A stretch of 28,145 bases of DNA from a virus. A program made the position numbers and the translations under genes. The stretch's first letter is position 1, and each line of letters begins with the position of its first letter. Shown here piece after piece: positions 7,854 through 16,838 of the stretch. The stretch covers positions 1-28,145 of IMG/VR virus record IMGVR_UViG_3300044639_000612. One strand, given 5' to 3'. The notes below the pieces were generated by a model. It saw only the letters and a list, made by a program, of their open reading frames with translations, was not told where the DNA came from and did no database searches.

Positions 7854-7904
7854 AAAGAAAATGTTCAAAACACAAATTTGTTTATAAATAAGTGCTTTGA
7901 ACAT
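7854..7904 (-). terminator. Rho-independent terminator between the 133-aa gene and the sheath gene
   Basis: Inverted repeat with arms 7861-7873 and 7892-7904: 12 of 13 positions pair (one A/C mismatch at 7870/7895). On the minus strand ATGTTCAAAGCAC pairs with GTGTTTTGAACAT, and TTTCTTTATATTTAT follows. The loop (7874-7891) contains TTATTTATAAA. It lies 26 nt past the stop codon of the 133-aa gene in the largest gap of the window (7786-7930). Confidence 0.7.
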
Positions 7905-7930
7905 ATTACAATAAAAATCTTTAAATATTA

Positions 7931-8332
7931 TTAAGTTGTTGGTGCAACCTCTGGTGGGGTTGGTGTAGCACTACCAGATGTTGGTGACCAAGGTAAATCA
8001 ATTTCATTTACATCTATTGTTGCAAATTTTACAGTATTAATTTGTTTTTGTATTTGTTGATTTATATGATTCATATAGTTCGATGGAGATGAACCACTTA
8101 CATGGTTTTGTATCCAACCCAATACTAATTCTTCTGTCAAATCTCTATAATCAACAAAACCATCACCATTAAGGTCTTGTATTTCAAAAGGAGTTGCTCC
8201 ATTGAATATACCGCTATTACCATCTTCATCGGTACCTGTTAATCTCCAATTAGTACCAACAATTACATCAGATAAATTTTCTGTGTTTTGTTTTTTAAGT
8301 CCTATTAATTTCCAATCGTATGTTAATCCCAT
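7931..8332 (-). CDS. Small virion-region protein with EF-hand/dockerin-type calcium loop
   Basis: A 133-aa protein. The N-terminal half (TYDWKLIGLKKQ, GTNWRLTGTDEDGNSG, FNGATPFE, then LVLGWIQNHVSG) follows a pattern I associate with a small uncharacterised protein family next to fibre and tail genes of aquatic myoviruses. Within it, residues 53-65 read DLNGDGFVDYRDL. This is a complete 12-residue EF-hand loop of dockerin type, with Asp53, Asn55, Asp57, Asp61 and Asp64 at ligand positions 1, 3, 5, 9 and 12 and Gly58 at position 6. Only one loop is present, whereas dockerins have two. The C-terminus is Pro/Thr/Ser-rich. It sits between the 143-aa fibre-unit gene and the sheath, has its own candidate promoter and ends at a terminator. 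The function is unknown; calcium binding is inferred from the motif only. Confidence 0.8.
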   Translation of the reverse strand: MGLTYDWKLIGLKKQNTENLSDVIVGTNWRLTGTDEDGNSGIFNGATPFEIQDLNGDGFVDYRDLTEELVLGWIQNHVSGSSPSNYMNHINQQIQKQINTVKFATIDVNEIDLPWSPTSGSATPTPPEVAPTT

Positions 8333-8351
8333 AATTTTTTATTTTATATTA

Positions 8352-8359
8352 TATAAATA
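8352..8359 (-). promoter_or_regulatory. Candidate phage late promoter before the 133-aa gene, TATTTATA motif
   Basis: The coding strand reads CAATATATTTATATAATATAAAATA, with the octamer 19 nt before the ATG of the 133-aa gene, in a 35-nt gap that contains nothing else. There is no terminator hairpin upstream, so the unit could also be reached by read-through from the fibre genes. Confidence 0.45.
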
Positions 8360-8367
8360 TATTGATT

Positions 8368-8799
8368 TTAAACTTCCAATGAACCACTATAATAATCGGT
8401 AGTTAATAAATGTCTATATGCTTGTGCCATATGGTCCAATGTTGATGATTGGTCTATAAAAAATACGCACTTATGGTCCATACCAGCAGTACCAATACTA
8501 ACACCATGTTTATTATCAGATGGGTTAGTTCCTATAAATCCAATTGGGTTTGCATTGGCATCCCTTGCAGCTTTATTTACCCAAATAGTTACTGCCACTT
8601 CTCCAGTATATCCAGCAGACCAATATACTTCCGTACCTGCGCTTCTATTCATTGGCGTTAAACCATCGGGTCTAGATAGGTCAACAGGTGGCTTAAAATC
8701 TGCCATTCTTTTTTCAACTTTTATATTTGTAACAACGTGATATGCATTTGGTACAGTCAATCCAGTTCCTGGTAATTCGTAATCTCTAATTAGTGCCAT
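8368..8799 (-). CDS. Unrecognised small phage protein downstream of the S74 fibre
   Basis: A 143-aa protein starting MALIRDYELPGTGLTVPNAY, followed by VVTNIKVEKRMADFKPP, a strand-rich centre (TEVYWSAGYTGEVAVTIWV) and a C-terminal helix (STLDHMAQAYRHLLTT). It looks like a compact beta-rich domain with a helical end, without signal peptide or membrane segment. I cannot name the family. It begins 4 nt after the stop of the 2452-aa fibre, with AAAGGA about 8 nt before the ATG overlapping the end of that gene, so translation is probably coupled. Position suggests an accessory to the fibre, such as an attachment or assembly protein, but that is inference. Confidence 0.8.
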   Translation of the reverse strand: MALIRDYELPGTGLTVPNAYHVVTNIKVEKRMADFKPPVDLSRPDGLTPMNRSAGTEVYWSAGYTGEVAVTIWVNKAARDANANPIGFIGTNPSDNKHGVSIGTAGMDHKCVFFIDQSSTLDHMAQAYRHLLTTDYYSGSLEV

Positions 8800-8803
8800 A
8801 TTA

Positions 8804-11800
8804 TTATCCTTTAATATTAAGTATTAAATTATTTAAAATTTCTTTCAATTCTTTAATTTCAGCTGATTGTTTTTTTATAATTTCATTTTGTTCTTTTATT
8901 GCTTCAATAAATAAACCAGCAAAATTACCATATGAAACACCATACTCATCCACATCAGCTGCGTATGTTACTACCTCAGGTAATATTTTTTCTACTTCTT
9001 GTGCAATTACCCCTATATTTCTTTTTTTGGTTTCATCATTAATTCTACTATAAAATACACCTCTCATTTGTGATACTTTATCTAAAGCATTATCAACAGT
9101 TATAATATTTTCTTTTGCTCGTCTATCAGAATAAGCTACTATATTACCTTCAGAATAAATACCTTTAGCTACATATATACCATATGCTCCAGATGTTGAA
9201 GATGTACAAAATCCCGTACAGTTATTTCCTAACGAATGATACAATACCCATCTTCCAGCGTCTTGTAAATATATTCCACCATTACCACTCTCCCACATAT
9301 AGTGAGGTAAATATGCTGAATCGATTACGTGTCCATACCATCCATTTCTATTACCATTCATTCTCCAAGCACCATATGTGATGTTGTTTGGATACCAGTG
9401 AGCTCCGTTTTGACTGGCGTAATATCCCGTGTCATTGGTCCACATCCATTTATACTTAAATGAATAGTTTGATGAACCTGCCAATTGGATACACAAATCA
9501 CTCATATCGTAATCAGAATAAACTCTAGTTCCTTCATAAGAACCAGCATTTCCTCCCAATTTAATACCAGTATGATATGCAATTCTTAAATCCGGATAAG
9601 GATAACCCCATCCACCACCTTCTTGGAAGATAGAGTATGCATTTGTACCTTGTCCAGAGTTACCACCAGTACCAATGAAATCTATACGAGCTGCTCTCAT
9701 ATAGTTGTTGAATTCACCAGAACTCATTTGAGAATATCCAGTAGGGTCAGTATAATATGCCGTATTGTTTTGGTCATAGAATATTGGTGCTCTAGAACTA
9801 CCATTTGAATATGAGTTACCACCTCTATCAATATAGAAGTCGGTAGTACCCCAACTTTGGTTTCTATGTCCGTGGTCGTGATTGATTCTAAAATAAGAAT
9901 CATCTGCATATCCATATCCACAAGACCATGTATTACTATTAAATCCGCTTGAGAATAAGATAGAAGGTCTATCACCTCCAGGTCCACCATTTACTCTAAA
10001 TTCACCAACAATACCCCAAGAGTTATCACCCTGGTTGTTTGCTGCCATAAATGCTCTACTATTAGGACCTGTTCCAAGTTTTACAACTTCTAATACTAAA
10101 CCAGTGTTTGTAAAATAACTATATCCATTAGGGTCTACATATCGAGATGTGTCATTGGCATCGTACATAATTGTAGAATATAGTGAACCAACACCAACTT
10201 CATTCAATCCGTACATTGCTAACTTATACCAAGCACGCTTTGAACTCCAATAAGATGTCCACCATGCACCTTCAATAGGTCCACCAACTAATTGCCACCC
10301 ATATCCACTATTATATGAACTTACATAGTGAAGTGCCTGAACTCCAGTCCAGTGAGATGTACCAGCAGGTTGGTTAGCCGGATTACTCCATGTATCAAAG
10401 AATCCACTACCCCAAGTAAATACAGAGATAAGGTCCGTTGTACCCCATCCCATTGAACCTACCCAATAGTTAGTATCTCCAGTATAATCATTTCTTCTAA
10501 AGTTACCCTTTGCAGTTAAACCAATTCTCATTTTACCATAATTGGTCAAACCTTGCCAGTTGGTCTCACTATTAAAATCACCATAATATCCAGTATCTCT
10601 ATCGTAATAAATTGGTGCGTTCATTTGGTCTCTTGCCCAAATTCTAGAAGAAATTGCTGCGAATGTAGTACCATAGTTCATTACTAATAATCCGTGGTCA
10701 TTTAAAAATCCAGCTTGTCCTCCAGCGTTTGGATGTGACCAAGCTAAACCATATAAGTTACCAGGACTACTTCCATCAATTGCCAATTTATATGAATCAC
10801 TCATTGCAAATACACCCTGATATCTAGTAGATGTATAAACACCTACAACAGATTGTCCGTAGTTGTAATCTAAGTAAAGGTTATTGTTTGTACCAATTCT
10901 AACTGCCGAATTAAATCTAACAGAAGATGTACTATCTGCATTAAATCCTAATAATGTGTTTCCTGCTGAGTTATTTGATGAATAGAATCCACCTGCTTCG
11001 TAAGCGTAATAAGAGCCATCAACTAATGTATATCCTTGTCCACCTTTATATAGGATTACAAATTCAGAACCCCCAGACATAGCATGTCCCCAAGCTCTAG
11101 TAAATCCATAAGATGCTAAATCACCTAACCAACCACCACTATTATACCAAACTTGTGCGCCACCAATGGTCATATTAACGGCGTTAATACCACTATTTGT
11201 AAATGTTGCCGATGTTACACCATTACTACTTTGAACTCTAAATCCAGTTCCAAAATAGTATCTCATTTCTTCCCAATCATCATCCGCATTCCATATAAAG
11301 TGATTGGTATCTCCGTTAGTTCTTAGATATAATCTTTGGTCATTTAAACCATAAGAACCAGTCATATTTATACCACCACTAATAGGAATTGCGTATCCAG
11401 AATAGTTTCCAGCATGCAACATTGCTCTCCACCCACTTTGCCAGTTCGTAGTACCATACCATCCGTATCTATGAAGAATTTCACCCTGATAGAAATAGTA
11501 TTGGTCATGTTGATGCCCACCTAATCCATAATATTCAATTAATGTACCATAAGATGAAGGTGCTCCACTTTGAGTGTAACTATCCCACATTCTAAAGGAC
11601 ATTGATTGAGTACCACTACCAGTACCATGAGCTCCCCAACTATAATCCCATTCTCTATAAGGGAATGTTACTTGGTTTACTACTATTCTATTACTATTCC
11701 ATAAATAAGTTGTATCATCCGAAACATAATATAGTGGTGAACGTAAATTACCATTTACCGAATCAGGCGTTACATATACTTCCTGATTTACCATTCTTAA

Positions 11801-14800
11801 TGTAGTAAAATTCGATGCACCTTCAGTACCAGTATTTAAATTGATTCTTTTTGATGAACCTCTATTTGATATATTGATTGCGCCAGCTCCATCTAAATTC
11901 ATAGATAATCCATCAGTAGAATATGCTGCATAAGAACCAAAAGATTGTGTTCTACCACCCATACCAAACCAAACTCTTTGAGTACTATTATCATCATACA
12001 TTCCCAATAACATATATCCAGATGCAGATGTATTATGCCATCTCATAAACGGAGCGCCACTACTATTGAATCTTGCTAAACCATTTACAATTAAACCGGC
12101 ATTATTTACATTCAAATTACCAGTATCTAATGTTAAATAATTTGTTCCATTAATACTCCAATAATGAGCGTTATTATTAGAATCAATTTGATATGTTGTA
12201 TATGCTCCAGAGTTTGAAGGTCTAGTTTGGAATCTCATTTTTGCACGGCTGGTGCCATTATCTACAGTCTCTATATAAAGACCTCCACTATCCATATCAC
12301 TATAAGTGTAATATGAGTTACCACCAGAAGACCATCTTAAATTACCAACCGCTTGTATAGTAGCTTGAGGAGTACCAGTACTTCCAGCTATTAAGCTATT
12401 TGTTACTTTAACGTTTGCATCACTAGTACCAACTGATAAAATAACTGCATCTAAATCTTCATTATTATAGAAACGAACACCACCATATCCAGGCTGTGCA
12501 CCCATACGAATACCAGTGTGCCATCTTAAATCCAATTTAGTATAGTTACCACCAAAATTTTCTAAGTTTGTACCGATGTAGTAATTGCTATTTGCATCAG
12601 AGTCACCACCACCAAAATGTAATCTAGTAGAACCTACTGAACTATATGCCTGATTACTAAAGTTACCACCAATTACAGCTCTACCTGTTACTGTTAAATC
12701 ATTAAAAGTAGGAGAATCGGTTGTACGAACATACTGATTCATATAATATGCATATGGAGAATTGAAATCAGTAAGAACTAATCTACCACTTCCCCAATTT
12801 GCCGAATCAAATGCTTGTTTTGCGAAGAAAACATTTTCTGAGTATTTGTCACTTACAATAGCGAAACTACTCTTAACATCACCACCACTATATGTACTTG
12901 TCCATAACACATCACTCCAAGGACCACTAAATCCTAAATTACCACTGGATAGCATTGCTACTTTAAACTTACCAGCTCCAAATATAGCGTTGTTTGGTTT
13001 TTCACTACCACCACTCACATAGTAACCACCTAAATAGTTATCTGCTCTTGTATATTGTCTTTGGTCATAATAAGTACCTTCTTGCCCATCCAATAAATCT
13101 GAATTGAGGCTTGATACTAATGTAGTTGATGAAACTACCAATGGAGATGTACCAGTTGCAACTCCTAATGTTAGTCTATTATGTGTTACGTTATCAGTTG
13201 TTCTAACCGGTTGGTTTAAATAATCTGAGAATTGGTAACCGTCCCATAAATCCGCATCCAATCCAGTACCAGTTCCATCATTTGCACTATGCCAAATTGT
13301 TCCAGCAATATGTCCTTGATTTGCAGTTGTCATAGTTACCCATCCAACCGATGACCAAGATGTATTATCCGTTCTATTTCTTATTTTGAATCCTCTAACA
13401 GGAGTATTATATTCAAACTCCATTTGAACTGTTCCAGTAGAACCACCCATATTAGTAGACCACAATCCAGAACTATATCCTGTATAACTTAAGGTTCTAA
13501 ATCCATTATCAACATAAGTATCAATACTAGTACCAGTACCTCCACTTAAATTTCTAAAGAATAATGAATTTTGTTGTCCACCTAAATAATCAGAGTTTAA
13601 GTTACTAACTAAAGTTGTAGATGATACTGCTAATGGTGATGTACCAGTTGCTACAGTTGATGTTATTCTATTGAATGATGGTGAATCAGTTGTACGAACA
13701 TTTTGGTTCATTAAATGAACTTCAGTTGCTCCTTGTCCACTATCAACAGTTCCACTAAGAACTAAATTACCAGCTATGTATGTGTTATCGTCGTGATACC
13801 ATCTATCACTACCTTCATCCCAATAAAATTGTTTTGTTGCTGCATTGCCTCTCTTAACTTCTATACCAGCATTTTCAGTTGGTGTAGTTGATGCTCCAAT
13901 ATCTGCGTTAAGTGTAATGATATTATCACCTACATTTAATGTTGTTGTATTAATATATGTTGTTGTACCACTTACAGTAAGGTCACCACTAATTGTAGCG
14001 TTACCAGTTACTGCTAATGTAGTACCATCGAATCTTAAATTTGCTTCAACAGTTCCGTTAGGAGCTGAACCATTTAGTGTGATTACACCATTATCAGTTG
14101 TACCAGTTAATGCTAATAATCCAGATGTACCAGATGTACCACGCGTACCTGATGTTCCACTACTTCCAGAAGTTCCAGAAGAACCAGAAGTACCACTACT
14201 TCCAGAAGTTCCAGAAGTTCCAGAAGTACCACTACTACCGCTTGTACCAGCAGAACCACTTACTCCAGAAGTTCCCGATGAGCCACTTGTACCAGAAGTT
14301 CCTGAAGTACCTCTACTACCACTTGTACCAGAAGTTCCAGCCGAACCACTTGTACCAGAAGTTCCTGAAGTTCCAGCCGAACCACTCACCCCACTACTAC
14401 CACTAGTCCCACTACTACCACTTATACCAGAAGTTCCTGAAGTGCCTCTACTACCACTTGTACCAGAAGTTCCTGCTGAACCAGAAGAACCTTGTGCTCC
14501 AGAAGTTCCAGATGTTCCTGCTGAACCAGAAGAACCTTGTGCTCCAGAAGTTCCAGATGTTCCCGATGTACCTGCCGAACCTGAAATTCCAGATGTACCA
14601 GAAGTTCCTGATGTTCCTGCTGAACCAGAAGAACCTTGTGCTCCAGAAGTTCCAGATGTTCCTGCTGAACCCGATGAACCTTGTGCTCCAGAAGTTCCTG
14701 ATGTACCTCTACTTCCACTTGTTCCCGAAGTTCCTGAAGTTCCCGATGAACCCCCACTACCACTTATTCCAGAAGTTCCAGATGAACCAGAAGTTCCTGA

Positions 14801-16162
14801 TGAACCAGAAGTTCCTGATGTACCTCTACTTCCACTTGTTCCCGAAGTTCCCGATGAACCACTTCCTCCACCGGCTCCAGTTATACCTGAAGTTCCCGAT
14901 GAACCTCCACTACCAGCCGTTCCATTCGTTCCACTTGTACCGCTTGTCCCACTACTACCAGAAGTTCCTGATGTTCCATTTGAACCGCCACCACCAGTTA
15001 TACCACCACTTCCTGCAGTTCCAGAAGTTCCCGAAGTACCACTACTACCACTTCTTCCAGAGGTTCCCGATGTACCAGCTGTACCAGTTGTACCACCCGT
15101 ACCATTTGTACCACTTATTCCCGATGAACCACTCGTACCGCTTGTTCCACTACTACCACTTAGTCCAGATGTACCGCTTGTACCAGAAGTTCCTGATGTT
15201 CCAGAAGTTCCTGATGTTCCAGAAGTTCCTGCCGAACCCGTTGTACCACTACTACCGGTTGAGCCCGATGTTCCAGAAGTTCCTGATGTACCACTTGTAC
15301 CACTACTACCGCTTGTACCAGAAGTTCCTGATGTTCCAGAAGTTCCTGATGTTCCAGAAGTTCCTGATGTGCCAGCCGAACCAGTTGAACCAGAAGTTCC
15401 TGATGTTCCAGAAGTTCCTGATGTTCCAGAAGTTCCAGACGAACCCTGAGAACCAGAAGTTCCTGATGAACCCGATGTACCAGATGAACCAGATGTTCCT
15501 GATGTTCCCGATGTTCCAGAAGTACCAGATGTTCCTGATGTTGCTGCTGCTGTTTTTACACCAACTCTACCAGTTGTTGTATTATAAACTAAAACTTCAT
15601 TTGTACTACCATCTTGCGGTAAAGAACCAACACCAAATGTTAATGAACCAGTAATCCCAACACTTCCAGTAAATTCCTGCTTATCAGTTTGAGCATCACC
15701 AAATTTTGATGAACCACTTGCGTAGATTATTGATGATGATATATAAGTTACTTTTAATTCAGTTGCATTTATTGTACCAGCTACTGTTAAATCAGTATTA
15801 ACTACTAAACCTTTATTTGGAGAAATTATTGCCGTTGCTGAACCTGATTTTAATCTATCCAAATCACCAATTGATGTAGCTGATATATTAAACAATCCAC
15901 TACCATCTCCTCTAAACAAAGATGCTGATATTGATGATGAAATATTAAAAGAGCCACTAATTTGGGTATTTGCTTTTATTTGAAGTGGTGATGTACCAAT
16001 TACTCCAATTACATTTGTTTGTACTGCAGAAGAACTAAAATTTCCTACAATATTAACAGATTCAGATGAGGCATTTAAAATAGGAGAACCACTTACAAAA
16101 AGTGATACACTATTTACACTAGTCTGATTTAAACCATTTGGATTATTACCGTTAAACGCCAT
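8804..16162 (-). CDS. Long collagen-like tail fibre with C-terminal S74 intramolecular chaperone
   Basis: A 2452-aa fibre. Residues 1-207 are short Gly/Ser beta repeats (GDGSGLFNI, SGSATAIISPNKGLVV, TYISSSIIYASGSSKFGD), ending in VLVYNTTTGRVGVKTAAA. Residues 208-681 are an unbroken Gly-X-Y tract, mostly TSG. Residues 682-800 form an adapter (TTLNVGDNIITLNAD, KRGNAATKQFYWDEGSDRW). A long beta shaft follows with three NQ.VRTTDS/N repeats and repeated Y-D-x-N/D-T-x-Y-Y-x-D-P units (YDQNNTAYYTDP). The C-terminus, from residue 2345, is an S74 domain (SDRRAKENI, IGVIAQEVEKILPEVV) ending in a coiled coil. In this family, known from endosialidase and T5 fibres, the domain drives trimerisation and then cuts itself off at the Ser of the SDxRxK motif. 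It should therefore mature to about 2344 residues. It is probably the host-recognition long fibre. No Shine-Dalgarno is clear; it follows the 110-aa gene by 16 nt. Confidence 0.92.
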   Translation of the reverse strand: MAFNGNNPNGLNQTSVNSVSLFVSGSPILNASSESVNIVGNFSSSAVQTNVIGVIGTSPLQIKANTQISGSFNISSSISASLFRGDGSGLFNISATSIGDLDRLKSGSATAIISPNKGLVVNTDLTVAGTINATELKVTYISSSIIYASGSSKFGDAQTDKQEFTGSVGITGSLTFGVGSLPQDGSTNEVLVYNTTTGRVGVKTAAATSGTSGTSGTSGTSGTSGSSGTSGSSGTSGSQGSSGTSGTSGTSGTSGTSGSTGSAGTSGTSGTSGTSGTSGTSGTSGSSGTSGTSGTSGTSGSTGSSGTTGSAGTSGTSGTSGTSGTSGTSGTSGLSGSSGTSGTSGSSGISGTNGTGGTTGTAGTSGTSGRSGSSGTSGTSGTAGSGGITGGGGSNGTSGTSGSSGTSGTSGTNGTAGSGGSSGTSGITGAGGGSGSSGTSGTSGSRGTSGTSGSSGTSGSSGTSGISGSGGSSGTSGTSGTSGSRGTSGTSGAQGSSGSAGTSGTSGAQGSSGSAGTSGTSGTSGISGSAGTSGTSGTSGAQGSSGSAGTSGTSGAQGSSGSAGTSGTSGSRGTSGTSGISGSSGTSGSSGVSGSAGTSGTSGTSGSAGTSGTSGSRGTSGTSGTSGSSGTSGVSGSAGTSGSSGTSGTSGTSGSSGTSGSSGTSGSSGTSGTRGTSGTSGLLALTGTTDNGVITLNGSAPNGTVEANLRFDGTTLAVTGNATISGDLTVSGTTTYINTTTLNVGDNIITLNADIGASTTPTENAGIEVKRGNAATKQFYWDEGSDRWYHDDNTYIAGNLVLSGTVDSGQGATEVHLMNQNVRTTDSPSFNRITSTVATGTSPLAVSSTTLVSNLNSDYLGGQQNSLFFRNLSGGTGTSIDTYVDNGFRTLSYTGYSSGLWSTNMGGSTGTVQMEFEYNTPVRGFKIRNRTDNTSWSSVGWVTMTTANQGHIAGTIWHSANDGTGTGLDADLWDGYQFSDYLNQPVRTTDNVTHNRLTLGVATGTSPLVVSSTTLVSSLNSDLLDGQEGTYYDQRQYTRADNYLGGYYVSGGSEKPNNAIFGAGKFKVAMLSSGNLGFSGPWSDVLWTSTYSGGDVKSSFAIVSDKYSENVFFAKQAFDSANWGSGRLVLTDFNSPYAYYMNQYVRTTDSPTFNDLTVTGRAVIGGNFSNQAYSSVGSTRLHFGGGDSDANSNYYIGTNLENFGGNYTKLDLRWHTGIRMGAQPGYGGVRFYNNEDLDAVILSVGTSDANVKVTNSLIAGSTGTPQATIQAVGNLRWSSGGNSYYTYSDMDSGGLYIETVDNGTSRAKMRFQTRPSNSGAYTTYQIDSNNNAHYWSINGTNYLTLDTGNLNVNNAGLIVNGLARFNSSGAPFMRWHNTSASGYMLLGMYDDNSTQRVWFGMGGRTQSFGSYAAYSTDGLSMNLDGAGAINISNRGSSKRINLNTGTEGASNFTTLRMVNQEVYVTPDSVNGNLRSPLYYVSDDTTYLWNSNRIVVNQVTFPYREWDYSWGAHGTGSGTQSMSFRMWDSYTQSGAPSSYGTLIEYYGLGGHQHDQYYFYQGEILHRYGWYGTTNWQSGWRAMLHAGNYSGYAIPISGGINMTGSYGLNDQRLYLRTNGDTNHFIWNADDDWEEMRYYFGTGFRVQSSNGVTSATFTNSGINAVNMTIGGAQVWYNSGGWLGDLASYGFTRAWGHAMSGGSEFVILYKGGQGYTLVDGSYYAYEAGGFYSSNNSAGNTLLGFNADSTSSVRFNSAVRIGTNNNLYLDYNYGQSVVGVYTSTRYQGVFAMSDSYKLAIDGSSPGNLYGLAWSHPNAGGQAGFLNDHGLLVMNYGTTFAAISSRIWARDQMNAPIYYDRDTGYYGDFNSETNWQGLTNYGKMRIGLTAKGNFRRNDYTGDTNYWVGSMGWGTTDLISVFTWGSGFFDTWSNPANQPAGTSHWTGVQALHYVSSYNSGYGWQLVGGPIEGAWWTSYWSSKRAWYKLAMYGLNEVGVGSLYSTIMYDANDTSRYVDPNGYSYFTNTGLVLEVVKLGTGPNSRAFMAANNQGDNSWGIVGEFRVNGGPGGDRPSILFSSGFNSNTWSCGYGYADDSYFRINHDHGHRNQSWGTTDFYIDRGGNSYSNGSSRAPIFYDQNNTAYYTDPTGYSQMSSGEFNNYMRAARIDFIGTGGNSGQGTNAYSIFQEGGGWGYPYPDLRIAYHTGIKLGGNAGSYEGTRVYSDYDMSDLCIQLAGSSNYSFKYKWMWTNDTGYYASQNGAHWYPNNITYGAWRMNGNRNGWYGHVIDSAYLPHYMWESGNGGIYLQDAGRWVLYHSLGNNCTGFCTSSTSGAYGIYVAKGIYSEGNIVAYSDRRAKENIITVDNALDKVSQMRGVFYSRINDETKKRNIGVIAQEVEKILPEVVTYAADVDEYGVSYGNFAGLFIEAIKEQNEIIKKQSAEIKELKEILNNLILNIKG
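8807..9130 (-). other. S74 chaperone domain and predicted self-cleavage site
   Basis: The last 108 residues of the fibre (2345-2452). The predicted cleaved Ser2345 (codon 9128-9130) and the catalytic Lys2350 lie five residues apart in SDRRAKENI, the same spacing as the Ser-Lys pair of the endosialidase domain. The conserved IGVIAQEVE and LPEVV segments and a terminal heptad-like helix (EIIKKQSAEIKELKEIL) are all present, so the domain looks active. Confidence 0.85.
14120..15541 (-). repeat. Collagen-like Gly-X-Y tract of the S74 fibre
   Basis: A run of 474 codons (158 triplets) coding for residues 208-681 with glycine at every third place, mostly Thr-Ser-Gly or Ser-Ser-Gly, with scattered AQG, SRG, ITG, SAG and NGT variants. 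There is almost no proline, unlike animal collagen. The tract is uninterrupted, in contrast to the one in the giant fibre. At the DNA level it is a 9-bp-period repeat with varied synonymous codons. Confidence 0.95.
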
Positions 16163-16178
16163 TTAATATATCTTTTTA

Positions 16179-16511
16179 TTATGTCAATTCTAATACTGAA
16201 ACAATTACATCTGCCGAAGCTGCTAACGATGATGTAACTGAAATAAAGTCTGTTGCTTCTAATACAACTTTTTGGTCTCCACCTACCATAACATTTGAAC
16301 TACCTTGTACAATTAAAGCATTCTTTACCAAAAATACGCATTTGTTTCCACCATTGTCTCTAAGCATTACACTTACAGAAATATTTTGAGTTGATGTATT
16401 TGCTACATTGACACCAATTACAGTTGCTGCTGTTCCTGCCGGAGCTTCATATACTTTTACGCCTGTTATTCCGATTGAACTTGTTATACTATTTTTAAAT
16501 GTATTTGCCAT
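16179..16511 (-). CDS. Small beta-rich phage protein, function unknown
   Basis: A 110-aa protein: MANTFKNSITSSIG, GVKVYEAPAGTAATVIGVNV, NISVSVMLRDNGGNKCVFLV, then VVLEATDFISVTSSL and a final VIVSVLELT strand. The alternating hydrophobic pattern and the NxxxTxIG...VYxxPAGTxxTV...LEAxDxIxVT...SVLE arrangement resemble a small protein often found beside tail-fibre genes of marine phages, whose function I do not know. It is likely a virion beta-sandwich. There is no signal peptide. It lies between the 92-aa shard (12 nt away) and the S74 fibre (16 nt away), so the three are probably cotranscribed and may act together at the fibre base. Confidence 0.82.
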   Translation of the reverse strand: MANTFKNSITSSIGITGVKVYEAPAGTAATVIGVNVANTSTQNISVSVMLRDNGGNKCVFLVKNALIVQGSSNVMVGGDQKVVLEATDFISVTSSLAASADVIVSVLELT

Positions 16512-16523
16512 TTTGTTTTATTT

Positions 16524-16802
16524 TTATCCTAATGCTATTGCAAAGGCTATTGCCGAATCTAATACGTCCACACCATCTACTAAATAACCACCTTGTGTTA
16601 ATCTAATAGAACCAGTAATTATTTGAGAACCAGTAACAGATAATCTTTGATTTATATTAAGAAAATCAAAAGATGCTTGAGATACATCAATAGTTCCTTT
16701 AAATGAACCAGTAAATGAACCAGTAAATGAACCGCTTAAATTTGCGTATGCATTTGAAGCTTGAATAATTGAACCTGAAAATATTGGACTATGTATTACC
16801 AT
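16524..16802 (-). CDS. Short fibre-like protein with GSFTG repeats
   Basis: A 92-aa protein with the same sequence texture as the two long fibres: SGSFTGSFTGSFKGTIDV, then LSVTGSQIITGSIRLTQGG, and a hydrophobic end (LDSAIAFAIALG). The three GSF(T/K)G units come from a near-perfect 15-nt repeat in the DNA. It has no TSG tract and no S74 domain. It may be a free-standing fibre module (for example an adapter or tip) or a fragment split off from a fibre gene; the good start, preceded by a candidate promoter, argues that it is expressed. Function is not known. Confidence 0.72.
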   Translation of the reverse strand: MVIHSPIFSGSIIQASNAYANLSGSFTGSFTGSFKGTIDVSQASFDFLNINQRLSVTGSQIITGSIRLTQGGYLVDGVDVLDSAIAFAIALG

Positions 16803-16830
16803 CTATATCTATATACTTTTGTGTTATGTG

Positions 16831-16838
16831 TATAAATA
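16831..16838 (-). promoter_or_regulatory. Candidate phage late promoter before the fibre unit, TATTTATA motif
   Basis: The coding strand reads TTATTTATATTTATACACATAAC, with the octamer 28 nt before the ATG of the 92-aa gene, in a 51-nt gap after the 147-aa gene. It would drive the 92-aa, 110-aa, 2452-aa and 143-aa genes, between which no further motif is seen. Confidence 0.5.

Noticed and set aside
3801-8367. TATAAATA on the plus strand as T4-type late promoters driving plus-strand genes
   Set aside because: No credible plus-strand genes follow these sites. The motif is better read with the minus-strand genes, as TATTTATA, though its direction is not proven.
13845-15449. A 534-codon plus-strand frame
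   Set aside because: Same antisense effect over the Gly-X-Y tract of the S74 fibre.
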